From contig NZ_ML137709.1 in the NCBI RefSeq assembly GCF_004023625.1, positions 180,991 to 244,990 on the forward strand: a stretch of 64,000 nucleotides of DNA. The letters run 5' to 3'. Position numbers and translations under genes: made by a program. The notes beneath the pieces are model-generated. The model saw only the letters and a list, made by a program, of their open reading frames with translations. It was not told where the DNA came from and ran no database searches. Source of the DNA: Streptomyces cavernae (lineage in GTDB: Bacteria > Actinomycetota > Actinomycetes > Streptomycetales > Streptomycetaceae). Each line of letters opens with the position of its first letter. Within the stretch, counting starts at the first letter, position 1. Below are positions 9,502-17,940 of this stretch, piece after piece.

Positions 9502-9840
9502 TCAGGCTGTCGCCGATGGACTGGACGATCCGCCGGTGCGGCGGTATTCGGCGTTGATGCGCTGGGCTTCTTCGAGTTGATCTTCGAGGATGACGATCCG
9601 GCATGCGGCCTCGATCGGGGTGCCCTGGTCGACGAGCTCACGCGCGCGGGCCGCGATGCGCAGTTGGTAGCGGGAGTAGCGGCGGTGACCGCCCTCGGAG
9701 CGCAGTGGTGTGATCAGCCGCGCTTCGCCGATGGCGCGGAGAAAGCCGGGAGTGGTACCGAGCAACTCGGCGGCCCGGCCCATCGTGTAGGCGGGGTAGT
9801 CGTCGTCGTCGAGACGGCTTAGCGACTCGTCTGCTGTCAT
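9502..9840 (-). CDS. Short MerR-like DNA-binding regulator
   Basis: This 112-residue protein begins at ATG 9840 after an AGAGGTGAG ribosome site. Residues 17-60 form a winged helix of MerR type (YTMGRAAELLGTTPGFLRAIGEARLITPLRSEGGHRRYSRYQL), followed by a short helical dimerisation part rich in Glu and Arg. There is no effector-binding domain and there are no Cys residues for metal. Such short MerR-like proteins are common in streptomycetes. A strong hairpin lies just upstream in the leader. The target is unknown. Confidence 0.82.
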   Translation of the reverse strand: MTADESLSRLDDDDYPAYTMGRAAELLGTTPGFLRAIGEARLITPLRSEGGHRRYSRYQLRIAARARELVDQGTPIEAACRIVILEDQLEEAQRINAEYRRTGGSSSPSATA

Positions 9841-9865
9841 CTCACCTCTCTGGGTAATGCGTCGA

Positions 9866-9896
9866 GGGGCCTTGGTGCCGTTGGCACCAAGGCCCC
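9866..9896. promoter_or_regulatory. 14-bp perfect hairpin in the MerR-like gene leader
   Basis: GGGGCCTTGGTGCC and its exact complement are separated by only GTT, 26-56 bp upstream of the minus-strand ATG at 9840. It could be an operator for the MerR-like protein, an attenuator, or a terminator for anything to the right. There is no T tract on either side. Confidence 0.7.
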
Positions 9897-10893
9897 GAAG
9901 GAACTGCAACACCATCTGCCGGCCCTAAAGCTGCGCCGGCCTTCTGTTTCCGCCCCGCCGCCTGATAGTCCGACGGGAGTGCGGGGATCGCGGATGCGTG
10001 ACCGGAGACCACCTACCTATCGATGTCCTGCGGTACCCGGGCTCGCGTCTTCCGCCCGGGCGATCCTGATGGTGCCTGACTCCTCCGTTCTTCCTGGAAC
10101 CAACCACTTGCCAACAGGACTGCGTCCTGCTGGTACTGCAACCGCGTCAACTGCGGTCCTGCTCACGGCGGCCCCTCGTCACTTCGGGCCACCCGGTCCG
10201 GTCGTCAGTCCCGTCGCCGTCGTACAAAAACCTGGCTTCGAAAACTCCACCACCACACCGTCATACGTGGACCGCTGCCCGGCAGTTCGTGTCTGCCGAG
10301 CCCTGCTCGATCTCGACTACGAGAGAAACCATAATCATGAGGACACCGAATGTCTACTCCAGCGAGGATAGATTTGCTGCGGCTCGACGATGAAGTCTCC
10401 CGCTGCGCCGAACTGTGAATGCCGGGGGCCGTCCGCAGCGCAGGTCCGCGCACGGATGAGGCCCAGAGCCGCATGCGGAGCTTCCCGTGGCGCCGCCGAC
10501 CGGCGCGGCGCGTCGACCGCGACTCAGCCCCTCCGGGGAGCACGGTGGCCCGGTGAGTTGGCGGGCGGGGCGCAGGGTCGGGTGGGCAAGGGCCGGGTAT
10601 GCACGATCCTCAGACGAGGGTGCCCCCGATGTAGACGATGTCCGTCAACGCCACAGCACCCCGTTCCAAGCGGCCGTTGCCGACGCACGCGATACCGCAC
10701 AAGCGTTCATCGAAGACCTGCGGCAGCCGAACGGCAGCAGACAAATGCCTCGAAGCACACCCCTGGCTCGCAGCCGCCGCACATACGCCCCCTCACCTGT
10801 AGTGCGGCACCAGGGGAGCCGTATGCGCCAGCCTCGCCCGGTTGCGCCACCGTCCAAGCCGCCTGCGCGGGCCGGTGTATAGGATCCGATCCC
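9897..10893. other. 1-kb gap without a convincing gene
   Basis: Open frames cross this stretch on both strands, but none shows the third-position GC bias of its neighbours and none resembles a family I know. It probably contains the promoters of the MerR-like gene and of the gene at 10894. Confidence 0.45.
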
Positions 10894-11253
10894 ATGCCGA
10901 AGCCTGACGAGCTGCTCGTTGCGATAGCCGCCCTCGTGGAGTCCGGACAGAGCAATCAGATGTCCCTGACCGTGGTCACCAGTGGTGCCGTCATCACCGG
11001 TCGGCTGGCTCCAGGAGCCATGTGGAGGCAAAGGGTGTCTGACGTGCTGACGGACTCCGCCGACCTAGGCGAGTTCTCCGCCGTCTTCGACACCCCCGCC
11101 AAGAAGGACGGGCCGCCCACACATCTGCATTTCCACGTCGCCCGGATCCTGCAGGGCACGGTGGGGATTCCGGAGACAGGCGGGATGTACCGCGTCGCGA
11201 TCGAGGACGTCAGTGCCTGGACCGTGGGCGACTTCAGCTACTCCGACCACTGA
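10894..11253 (+). CDS. Small protein of unknown function, faintly GvpU-like
   Basis: This 119-residue protein starts at ATG 10894, and the codon bias is normal from here on. The segment QMSLTVVTSGAVITGRLAPGAMWRQRV followed by a short acidic stretch recalls the gas-vesicle accessory protein GvpU, but no other gas-vesicle gene is present, so I would not name it so. It has no membrane segment or signal peptide. It is a single gene followed by a clear terminator. Confidence 0.65.
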   Translation: MPKPDELLVAIAALVESGQSNQMSLTVVTSGAVITGRLAPGAMWRQRVSDVLTDSADLGEFSAVFDTPAKKDGPPTHLHFHVARILQGTVGIPETGGMYRVAIEDVSAWTVGDFSYSDH

Positions 11254-11274
11254 CCCGCCGAGACACGGCACACA

Positions 11275-11310
11275 GTGAGGCCTCACCGGCACACGCCGGT
11301 CGGGCCTCAC
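11275..11310 (+). terminator. Nested stem-loop terminator
   Basis: An outer stem GTGAGGCC/GGCCTCAC (11275-11282 with 11303-11310) encloses an inner stem ACCGGC/GCCGGT. It begins 21 bp after the stop of the unknown gene at 10894-11253. Confidence 0.75.
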
Positions 11311-11583
11311 CGCCCGGTTCGGCTCACACCTGCCCGTACGTCAGGCGGACAGGAGGAGCGCCGAGCGGTGCGGACACCGACTCGTACGGGCCTGTCATGG
11401 GCGCGGATGCGGCGGTAGGGGCGGCACGTGAAGCCGAGTTGGGTCATGGCCCGGAGGACTTCGCCGGTGCTGAAATCACGCCGGTCTGACCGGTGAGACC
11501 TGGCCGACCTGCCAGGCGGGGTAGTGGCGTCGTCCGATGATGACGAACGCACCGGTGACCGACTCAGTTGTGACTTCCTTCAT
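11307..11583 (-). pseudogene. Small unknown gene, apparently frameshifted
   Basis: From ATG 11583 the frame reads MKEVTTESVTGAFVIIGRRH and then YPAWQVGQVSPVRPA to a stop at 11476, with good codon bias. Bias then continues in the next frame as DFSTGEVLRAMTQLGFTCRPYR down to 11307. A one-base shift near 11480 would join them into one protein of about 90 residues. I do not recognise the family. Either a real frameshift or a sequencing error would explain it. Confidence 0.45.
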
Positions 11584-12009
11584 CGATTCCGCCACGCCGC
11601 TCGCGGTCGACTTCCAGCGGCATAGGTGCCGCCGGGTGAGCACTTGAAGTTTCGGGAACCGCAACCGCAACTGACATCGACAGTAGCCCGCCGCAGCGGC
11701 CTGTGTACGGTGAAGATTCCTCCTCCACCCAATGCGACAGAGGCTTCGGGGCGAGTCCGGTCTTGGCGACGAGGCCGCCAAAAAAGGTCGTGCGGACGGA
11801 CCACCTCACCGCTCGCGCCGGCCAGAAGAATTCCCTGCCTTCGGCGCCGCCCCGTCCCGGACTTCCTTGTGCTGTGTGAGAGGTCATGGCCCCCTCCCCA
11901 CCGTGAGACGAGCGGGTTGACCCGGGGGCGGGCGGGCCCTCCGATGCGTCGACGGGGTGCGCGCACCCGGCCCTTGATCCGCTTGCCCTGGCGGACTCTC
12001 CCAGCGTGT
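11584..12009. other. Gap without a convincing gene
   Basis: About 425 bp between the small frameshifted gene and the end of the response regulator gene. Frames are open on both strands but have poor codon bias. Nothing specific is seen. Confidence 0.4.
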
Positions 12010-12684
12010 TCATCTCCTTGGGTCGCCCGATGCGTTCTCGACGAGCCCGGCCCGGCTCGCGATGAGCGCCGCCTCCACCCGCGTGCGGACGTCGAGCTTG
12101 GCCAGCAGTTTCTGCACGTGCGTTTTTACGGTGCTCTCCTCGACGCGCAGTCGGCGGGCGATCTGCGCGTTGCTCAGGGCGTGTCCGACCAGGACGAGCA
12201 CTTCGCGTTCCCGCGGTGTCAGGCCGTCGGGCAGCGTGACGACCCCGATGCCGTGGCTGGACGCTCGGGCGATCAGTCTTCGGGTCGGGCCCGGTGAGAC
12301 GAACCCGTCACCGCGGGCGACCGCCCGGATGCCGTCCAGCAACGTGGCCGCGGGGTCGTCCTTTAGCACGAACCCCGTGGCTCCGGCCTGCAACGTCCCG
12401 AACAGGTACTCGTCGAGGTCGAAGGTCGTGAGCGCGAGGATGGCGGGCGGACCTGCCTGGGCCGTGATCCGCCGAGTGGCCGCGACGCCGTCCAGCCGCG
12501 GCATACGCACGTCCATGACCACCACGTCGGGGCGTAGCCGGGCGGACAGCTCCACCGCGGCCACCCCGTCGGCGGCCTCTCCGACGACCACGAGATCGGC
12601 CTCGACATCGATCATCATGCGCATGCTGGTACGCACCAGATGCTGATCGTCGGCGAGCAGCACGGAGATGGTCACTGGTGCCAT
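12010..12684 (-). CDS. NarL/LuxR-type response regulator
   Basis: This 224-residue protein has a receiver domain (residues about 6-122; acidic pair DD12-13, phosphoacceptor Asp58 in VVMDVRMP, and VLKDDP with the conserved Lys) and a LuxR-type helix-turn-helix (LTPREREVLVLVGHALSNAQIARRLRVEESTVKTHVQKLLAKLDVRTR). The ATG at 12684 lies 13 bp inside the end of the kinase gene, so the two are translationally coupled. The partner is the DesK-type kinase upstream, and the regulated genes may include the DUF418 membrane protein of the same operon. Confidence 0.93.
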   Translation of the reverse strand: MAPVTISVLLADDQHLVRTSMRMMIDVEADLVVVGEAADGVAAVELSARLRPDVVVMDVRMPRLDGVAATRRITAQAGPPAILALTTFDLDEYLFGTLQAGATGFVLKDDPAATLLDGIRAVARGDGFVSPGPTRRLIARASSHGIGVVTLPDGLTPREREVLVLVGHALSNAQIARRLRVEESTVKTHVQKLLAKLDVRTRVEAALIASRAGLVENASGDPRR

Positions 12685-13898
12685 GCAGCCCCCGTCGGAA
12701 GGGGCAGCGTCGCATCGACCCGCCAGCCGCCGTCCGGCCGGGGGCCCGCGGTGGCCGAGCCTCCGCACAGCGCGGCGCGTTCCCGCATCCCGATGAGCCC
12801 ATGACCGGCGGTCGGGCTGGTCCGCGGCCCGCCCTGGGGAGCTCCCTCGTCGTCGACGCGGATGCACAGCCGATCCCTGCCGTAGTCGAGACTGACCGTC
12901 GCGCGTGGTGGCCGGGCGTGCCGAGCCACGTTCATCAACGCCTCTTGGACGATGCGGTAGGCCGCGAGGTCGACCATATGGGACAGGGGGCTTGGCTCGC
13001 CGCGGGTCACGACGTCCACCGCGGCGCCGGCCCGGCGCACCTGGTCGGCCAGCGCCTCGACCTCCCGCAGCGAAGGCTGCGCCACGAGGTCGGCGGCGGC
13101 TTCGTCGTCCCGGAGCGAGTCCAGCGCGCCGCGCAGCTCGCCCAGCGCGGCGCCGACCTCCCGGCCGATCTCGGCGAGGGCCTCGCCCTCCGGGGTGTGC
13201 CGGTCCTGGTGGACATGGCCGACGGCCGTGACCCGCATCGCCACCGCACTGAGCCGGCCAGCCACCGCGTCGTGCAACTCACGGGCCAGGCGCAGCCGCT
13301 CGTCGCGAGCAGCCGCGCGGGCGTCCAGCTCCCGCAGCCGTTCGGCCTGCTCGGCCTGCGTGGCGGCCAACTGGACGCGGCTGCGCGCCGCATCGGCCAT
13401 CGCCACCACCACGACGGGCATGAAGCCGAAGACCGCCGTGTCGTAGAGGAGCCCCACCAGCCCGAAGTCGTACGCCTCGGCGGTCCACAGGACGCGATAG
13501 GCGTCCGCGGCAACGATCGCGCCCAGCGCGGCGATGGCTGCCAGTCGTAATCGAGCCGTGCCCGCTGCGATCGCGCTGAACGCGGCGACCCACACGCCTG
13601 CCTGCGCCAGGGCCGGCGTCGGCGTGACCTGGTCACCCGGCCAGGCCGACGTGACCAGGTACCCCAGGCCGACCAAGGCCAGAGCTGTCATCGGACGGGC
13701 GCGGCGCCACAGGACGGCGAGCGCGAACACGGCCGCGGAAACGGCGAGGAGCACGGACCGGGCCGTCGTCCGCTCGAACCACAGCAGTTCCCCCAGGTCG
13801 ATCGAGGCCGCGACCACCGCCAGCCCTGCCACGGCCACGACGCCGCTACGGGGCGCCGACGGAGGTCCTGTCGGCCGTCGCTTGCTTCTCGTCCTCAT
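12672..13898 (-). CDS. DesK/NarX-type sensor histidine kinase
   Basis: This 408-residue kinase has four to five membrane helices in residues 20-165, a coiled-coil linker, a HisKA_3 domain with the phospho-accepting His209 in RLARELHDAVAGRLS, and a C-terminal ATPase domain (VQEALMNVARHA, then GHGLIGMRERAALCGG). There is no large external domain, so the signal is probably sensed in or at the membrane. The gene overlaps the DUF418 gene by 53 bp upstream and the response regulator gene by 13 bp downstream. Confidence 0.93.
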   Translation of the reverse strand: MRTRSKRRPTGPPSAPRSGVVAVAGLAVVAASIDLGELLWFERTTARSVLLAVSAAVFALAVLWRRARPMTALALVGLGYLVTSAWPGDQVTPTPALAQAGVWVAAFSAIAAGTARLRLAAIAALGAIVAADAYRVLWTAEAYDFGLVGLLYDTAVFGFMPVVVVAMADAARSRVQLAATQAEQAERLRELDARAAARDERLRLARELHDAVAGRLSAVAMRVTAVGHVHQDRHTPEGEALAEIGREVGAALGELRGALDSLRDDEAAADLVAQPSLREVEALADQVRRAGAAVDVVTRGEPSPLSHMVDLAAYRIVQEALMNVARHARPPRATVSLDYGRDRLCIRVDDEGAPQGGPRTSPTAGHGLIGMRERAALCGGSATAGPRPDGGWRVDATLPLPTGAAWHQ

Positions 13899-15108
13899 CG
13901 CGCTTTTCCTGTCGCCTGCGGTCGGCTCGTTGGAAGGGGACGTTGACCGCCCAGCGCCAGACGAGTTCGAACGGGCCTTGGCGGAAGTGCCGCAGCCACC
14001 ACCAGGCGCCGAGCATCAGCAGGGCGCTGATCGCCGCCCAGGACAGCACCGTACCAAGGGGGCCGAACGGTCCCAGGTCAAGTCCCCACTGGGAGAAGGC
14101 CACTATGGCGACGACGTTCTGCAGCATGTAGCACGACAGCGCGGTGCGGCCGACATCTGCGAGGCGGCGGCTGAGGAACCCGGAGCCGCCACGGCGGCGC
14201 AGCAGGATGAGGATCAGCCCCAGATAGCCGAACGCCACGATCGGAGCGACGGTGTAGCGGGACAGTGCCCCGATGATGTCCTTCCCCGGCAGGGGCAGAT
14301 ATTCCCACGCCGTCAGCGTTCCGCCGATGGTCAGCCCGCCCACCGCGAACCGGCGGCTCATCGCGTGCGCCCGCGCGTCGCCCCTGAACAGTCCCGCCCG
14401 CCACAGCAACACCCCGCACAGGAAGAGGAACGCCGACAGGGGTGGGGCAATGATGAACGCCTCCTCGCGAAGGGCCCAGAAGTTCCCCATCCGATCGGCG
14501 ACTTCGGCGAAGTAGGTCGTGGGCACTTCGCCATCCCAGGCGCCGCCGAACGCGCCCCCGCCGAACCCTTCCGCCCAGTCGTCGTCCCCGCCACGCCCAC
14601 CGGCGGATCGGCCCGCCATCATGCGGTTGAACTCCAGCGCCAGGTGCAGTGCCCCGGCGAGCACGGTCGCCACCACCAGCCAGCGGGTACGCAGGAGCAG
14701 CAGCGGGGCGATCACCATGCCGACCAGCGCGTAGCCCATGAGGATGTCGAACTGCACGACGAGCGCGAAGTGGATAAAGCCGTCGGCCAGCAGCAGGAGC
14801 GAGCGCCACTCGTACCGCCACGGCCAGCGCAGCCCGTTCCGGACCGCCGACTCGAACTGGATCGCTATGCCCACGCCGAACAGAATCGACAGGAGCCCGA
14901 GAAACTTACCGTTCGAGATGGCGTTCGACAGTGGACTCAGGAACTCCTCGGACTTGCCGAGCAGGTAGACGGGATCGCCCCCGGAGCCGATGGCGAAGAT
15001 CCATATGTTGGTCAGCAGCGTTCCGATGATGGCGACACCGCGCAGCACGTCCAGCGACTGTACGCGCCGACTCGCCTGTGCTTCTTTCGACTTGGTTTCC
15101 CTTGACAC
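13846..15108 (-). CDS. DUF418 family membrane protein
   Basis: This 420-residue protein has about ten membrane helices and starts with SLDVLRGVAIIGTLLTNIWIF, the typical DUF418 opening. The C-terminal half (MLQNVVAIVAFSQWGL, and a tail of charged residues after WRWAVNVPFQRADRR) also matches the family. Family members are of unknown biochemical function and often stand beside two-component systems, as here. A glycine-rich loop (GGRGGDDDWAEGFGGGAFGGAWDG) in the middle is longer than usual. It is the first gene of the three-gene operon. Confidence 0.85.
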   Translation of the reverse strand: MSRETKSKEAQASRRVQSLDVLRGVAIIGTLLTNIWIFAIGSGGDPVYLLGKSEEFLSPLSNAISNGKFLGLLSILFGVGIAIQFESAVRNGLRWPWRYEWRSLLLLADGFIHFALVVQFDILMGYALVGMVIAPLLLLRTRWLVVATVLAGALHLALEFNRMMAGRSAGGRGGDDDWAEGFGGGAFGGAWDGEVPTTYFAEVADRMGNFWALREEAFIIAPPLSAFLFLCGVLLWRAGLFRGDARAHAMSRRFAVGGLTIGGTLTAWEYLPLPGKDIIGALSRYTVAPIVAFGYLGLILILLRRRGGSGFLSRRLADVGRTALSCYMLQNVVAIVAFSQWGLDLGPFGPLGTVLSWAAISALLMLGAWWWLRHFRQGPFELVWRWAVNVPFQRADRRRQEKRDEDEKQATADRTSVGAP

Positions 15109-15452
15109 CAGGCGAAGCTATGGCGGCGGTGCCCGCGGACACGTCAGACCGACGTACAAGACCGCCTCATCACTTCGGCGGAGGGACGACCCTCAGAAGG
15201 GATGACGCCGGCTGACGCCGCTCCGCATCCGGGCAGCCCCGTGACGGACATGTCGCAGCTGTACACGCGACTCATGACGAATGTGGTCGACGGCCGACCT
15301 GACCGGACCGAGCGCGGTCGACACTGCTCTGACAGACCATTAGAGCGAGCATCATCCGAGCCTCAAGACAACCTGCCGCCGTGCTGGCCTGCACCGAACG
15401 AGGCGCAGCGGCCGTCCCCGTAGTGCTCGCAAAAACAACAGGTCAGTGACGC
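15109..15452. other. Promoter-side gap of the DUF418 operon
   Basis: 344 bp with no gene. It contains the promoter of the minus-strand DUF418 operon and the 3' edge of the sacsin-like fragment. Nothing specific was identified. Confidence 0.4.
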
Positions 15453-16184
15453 TCAGGCGCATCGGACGTGGTCCCGCGCCACCTGGGGCAGCACGGCGGT
15501 CCGCTCGGCGACGCGGGAGATCTCTTCTTCGGTGACCACGCCCATCAGCGTCTCGTCCTCCACCGCGAGATCCAGGCCATGCGGCCCGTACCCCGGGACG
15601 TCCAGGACTAGACCGTGGGACACGCCCGCCCTGGCACGGTCGAGGAGTAGTCGCTCCAGCGCGGCGACCGGGTCGCGGGAGTCGCGCATGTCGTCGAGGA
15701 GCGGCACGGCGCGCCAGTCCCGTGCCGGATCCCGCCGGAACTGCCACAGGGCGGCGGCCGTCCACAGGTCGCCCACCAGTTCATTCAGTGCGCGGTTCCA
15801 CGGGGTGTCGTCGAGCGCCTGACGGCTGGCGATCGGATCGAACTGGGCGCTGATACAGAGGGACAGAGCGGTGTCCGCGACCGGAAGAACGGCGTAGATC
15901 CGCCCGGCGTCATCGGGTCCGAGAGGAAGAGCCACAGCGATTGCGGTGGTGGACCCCACCGCCTTGTGAGACCGGGTGATCCCGGAGGGGCTGGGAACGG
16001 TCGTACGGCAGATCAGCCACCGGGACCCGTCGGCGGCGCGCGCCTCGCCGGTCTCCACGTCGGCGCTCTGCCCGCCCACCACGGCCTCGAACGGCTCGCC
16101 GGTCTCACGGTCGAGCGCCAGCCGGTGCCGGACACGACCTTGTTCGTCCAGGTGCGTGACGCTGCCGACACTGCCCGAGCCCAA
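15453..16184 (-). pseudogene. Fragment of a sacsin-like ATP-binding protein
   Basis: The 243-residue frame has good codon bias and reads like the interior of the large actinobacterial proteins with a sacsin N-terminal, HSP90-like ATPase domain. Recognisable pieces are WLICRTTVPSPSG, KAVGSTTAIAVALPL, AQFDPIASRQALDDTPWN and LVGDLWTAAALWQFRRDP. Such proteins normally exceed 900 residues. The ATP-binding N-terminal part (Bergerat fold) is missing upstream and the frame ends at 15453 without the C-terminal part. I read it as an internal fragment left by deletion, though a short functional derivative cannot be excluded. Confidence 0.6.
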
Positions 16185-16482
16185 AGAACAGCCCCAACGC
16201 GCTGCTCAACGGGTTAAGCCCTACAAGTCGATTGACCCGCGCTACCTGATCCAGGACAACCACTTCACGCTCCGTCAGAAACGGCGTCAACCGAGCGTCA
16301 AGACATTTTCCGAACCCGTTTCTCTTACCGAGCTGAGACAGAGCGTTCTGGACCAACGCCCACGCCGCGAAACCGCAGGTGAGACACGTGGCGGGAACCT
16401 ACAACATGCTCCACGCGGTGAACCTCGGGAAACAGGTCGAGCGCGCCCGGCCTCGCCTGAGAAACCTACAAAAAACCGCAGG
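16185..16482. other. Gap between fragment and RNA methyltransferase
   Basis: About 300 bp without a supported gene. The end of the sacsin-like homology falls near 16190, so this is a likely deletion or rearrangement junction. Confidence 0.4.
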
Positions 16483-17811
16483 TCAGAACCCCTTCACCGC
16501 AGGCTCCAAAATCGCCACGCACTCCACGTGCGAGGTCATCGGAAACAGATCGAAGGCGCGCAGCGTCCGCACCCGGTAGCCGCCCTCGCGGAAGTACGCG
16601 AGGTCCCGTGCCAGCGCTGCCGGGTCGCAGGCCACGTACGCGATCCTCCGCGCCCCCAGTGACGACAGGTGTTCGACCGTCTTCCGGCCGGCACCCGACC
16701 GTGGCGGGTCCAGGACGATCAGGTCGGCCTCCGTGATACCGGTGCGCGGCAGGACCGATTCGACCCTGCCCTGTTCGATGCGTACCCGGTCGAAGTCGGC
16801 GAGGTTGTGCCGGGCGTCCTCCACGGCGCGTTTGCCGGATTCGATGCCCAGAACCGCGCCCTTCTCCCCGACCCGGTCCGCGAGTGCGCCCGCGAAGAGG
16901 CCGACGCCGCAGTACAGGTCCAGCGCCGTGTCGCCCTTGCGGGGCAGCAGGCCCTGCATGACCGCAGCCACGAGCGTGTCCGCCGCCTTCGGATGGACCT
17001 GCCAGAAGCCGCCGCCCCCGACACGGTGGGTGCGGCCGTCGGCGCGTTCGCGCACGAAGGGACGGCCGTGGACGCGGTGCACCCCGCCGGAGTTCTCGTC
17101 CACCCTCATCACCGACACCGGCTTGTCCAGCTCGACCAGTGGCAGCCGTGCCCCCGGCCGCGGCGTCAGCACTACCTGGCGGTCCTGGGAACCCGTCGCC
17201 GCGATCGCCTCGACGGACTCCATGCCGGTCCAGTCACGCTTCTCGATGCCCAGTTCGGTCACTCCGGGGGCGGCGATCAGACAGTGTTCGACCGGCTCCA
17301 CCTCGTGCGAACGGTGGCGGCGAAGGCCCGCGCGCCCGGAGGCGTCCACGGCGTACTGCACGCGTGTGCGCCACGCCGGGACCTCGCCCACGGGGAGCTT
17401 GTCGCCCTCGGCGGGCATCACCGTGCCGTCCCACCCCGCTTCCTCGGGCGTCAGGCCCGCGAGTCGCTTCAGCTGCTCGGCGATCACCTCGCCCTTGAGC
17501 CGTCGCTGCGCGCCCGGCTTGGCGTGCTGCCAGTCGCAGCCGCCGCAGCGTCCGGGACCGGCGTAAGGGCAGGGCGCTTCGACGCGGTCCTTGGACGGCG
17601 AGAGCACCGACACCGCGTCCGCGCGCAGGAAGCGGGCCCCTTCCTCGCCCTCGGTCACGCGTACGACCACCCGCTCACCGGGCAGCGCGTGCCGGACGAA
17701 CAGCACCTGCCCGGAGTCGGTTCGGGCGATGCAGTGCCCGCCGTGGGCGACGGGGCCGATCTCGACCTCGTACTCCTGCCCCACCAGCGAGTTCTTCGGT
17801 TCTGCCTGCAT
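16483..17811 (-). CDS. TRAM-domain 23S rRNA (uracil-5)-methyltransferase family protein
   Basis: This 442-residue protein contains an N-terminal TRAM RNA-binding domain (residues 5-60), a cysteine cluster for an iron-sulfur centre (CPYAGPGRCGGCDWQH), a central RNA-recognition region, and a TrmA/RumA-type methyltransferase domain with LDLYCGVGLFAG, LDPPRSGAG and the catalytic-Cys motif YVACDPA. It would methylate a uridine C5 in rRNA or tRNA using SAM. ATG 17811 was chosen because the TRAM domain begins there. The neighbour, a KimA-like permease, is the same as in M. tuberculosis (Rv2689c-Rv2690c). Confidence 0.92.
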   Translation of the reverse strand: MQAEPKNSLVGQEYEVEIGPVAHGGHCIARTDSGQVLFVRHALPGERVVVRVTEGEEGARFLRADAVSVLSPSKDRVEAPCPYAGPGRCGGCDWQHAKPGAQRRLKGEVIAEQLKRLAGLTPEEAGWDGTVMPAEGDKLPVGEVPAWRTRVQYAVDASGRAGLRRHRSHEVEPVEHCLIAAPGVTELGIEKRDWTGMESVEAIAATGSQDRQVVLTPRPGARLPLVELDKPVSVMRVDENSGGVHRVHGRPFVRERADGRTHRVGGGGFWQVHPKAADTLVAAVMQGLLPRKGDTALDLYCGVGLFAGALADRVGEKGAVLGIESGKRAVEDARHNLADFDRVRIEQGRVESVLPRTGITEADLIVLDPPRSGAGRKTVEHLSSLGARRIAYVACDPAALARDLAYFREGGYRVRTLRAFDLFPMTSHVECVAILEPAVKGF

Positions 17812-17841
17812 GGTGGGGTGACTCCAGAGTGAGAACGAGGG

Positions 17842-17890
17842 AACGGCCGGACAACAGCCCACCAGTCTACGTGGGCGTCGTCCGGCCGTT
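17842..17890. terminator. Cruciform-type hairpin between the methyltransferase and permease genes
   Basis: AACGGCCGGAC at 17842-17852 pairs with GTCCGGCCGTT at 17880-17890, and an inner stem GCCCAC/GTGGGC lies within. It follows the minus-strand permease stop at 17941 by about 50 bp and lies just upstream of the methyltransferase start, so it separates the two transcripts. Confidence 0.75.
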
Positions 17891-17940
17891 GACCACGAGC
17901 CGTAGCTCTTGTTGGCTCTGACTACTTCTGTGAACTTTGA

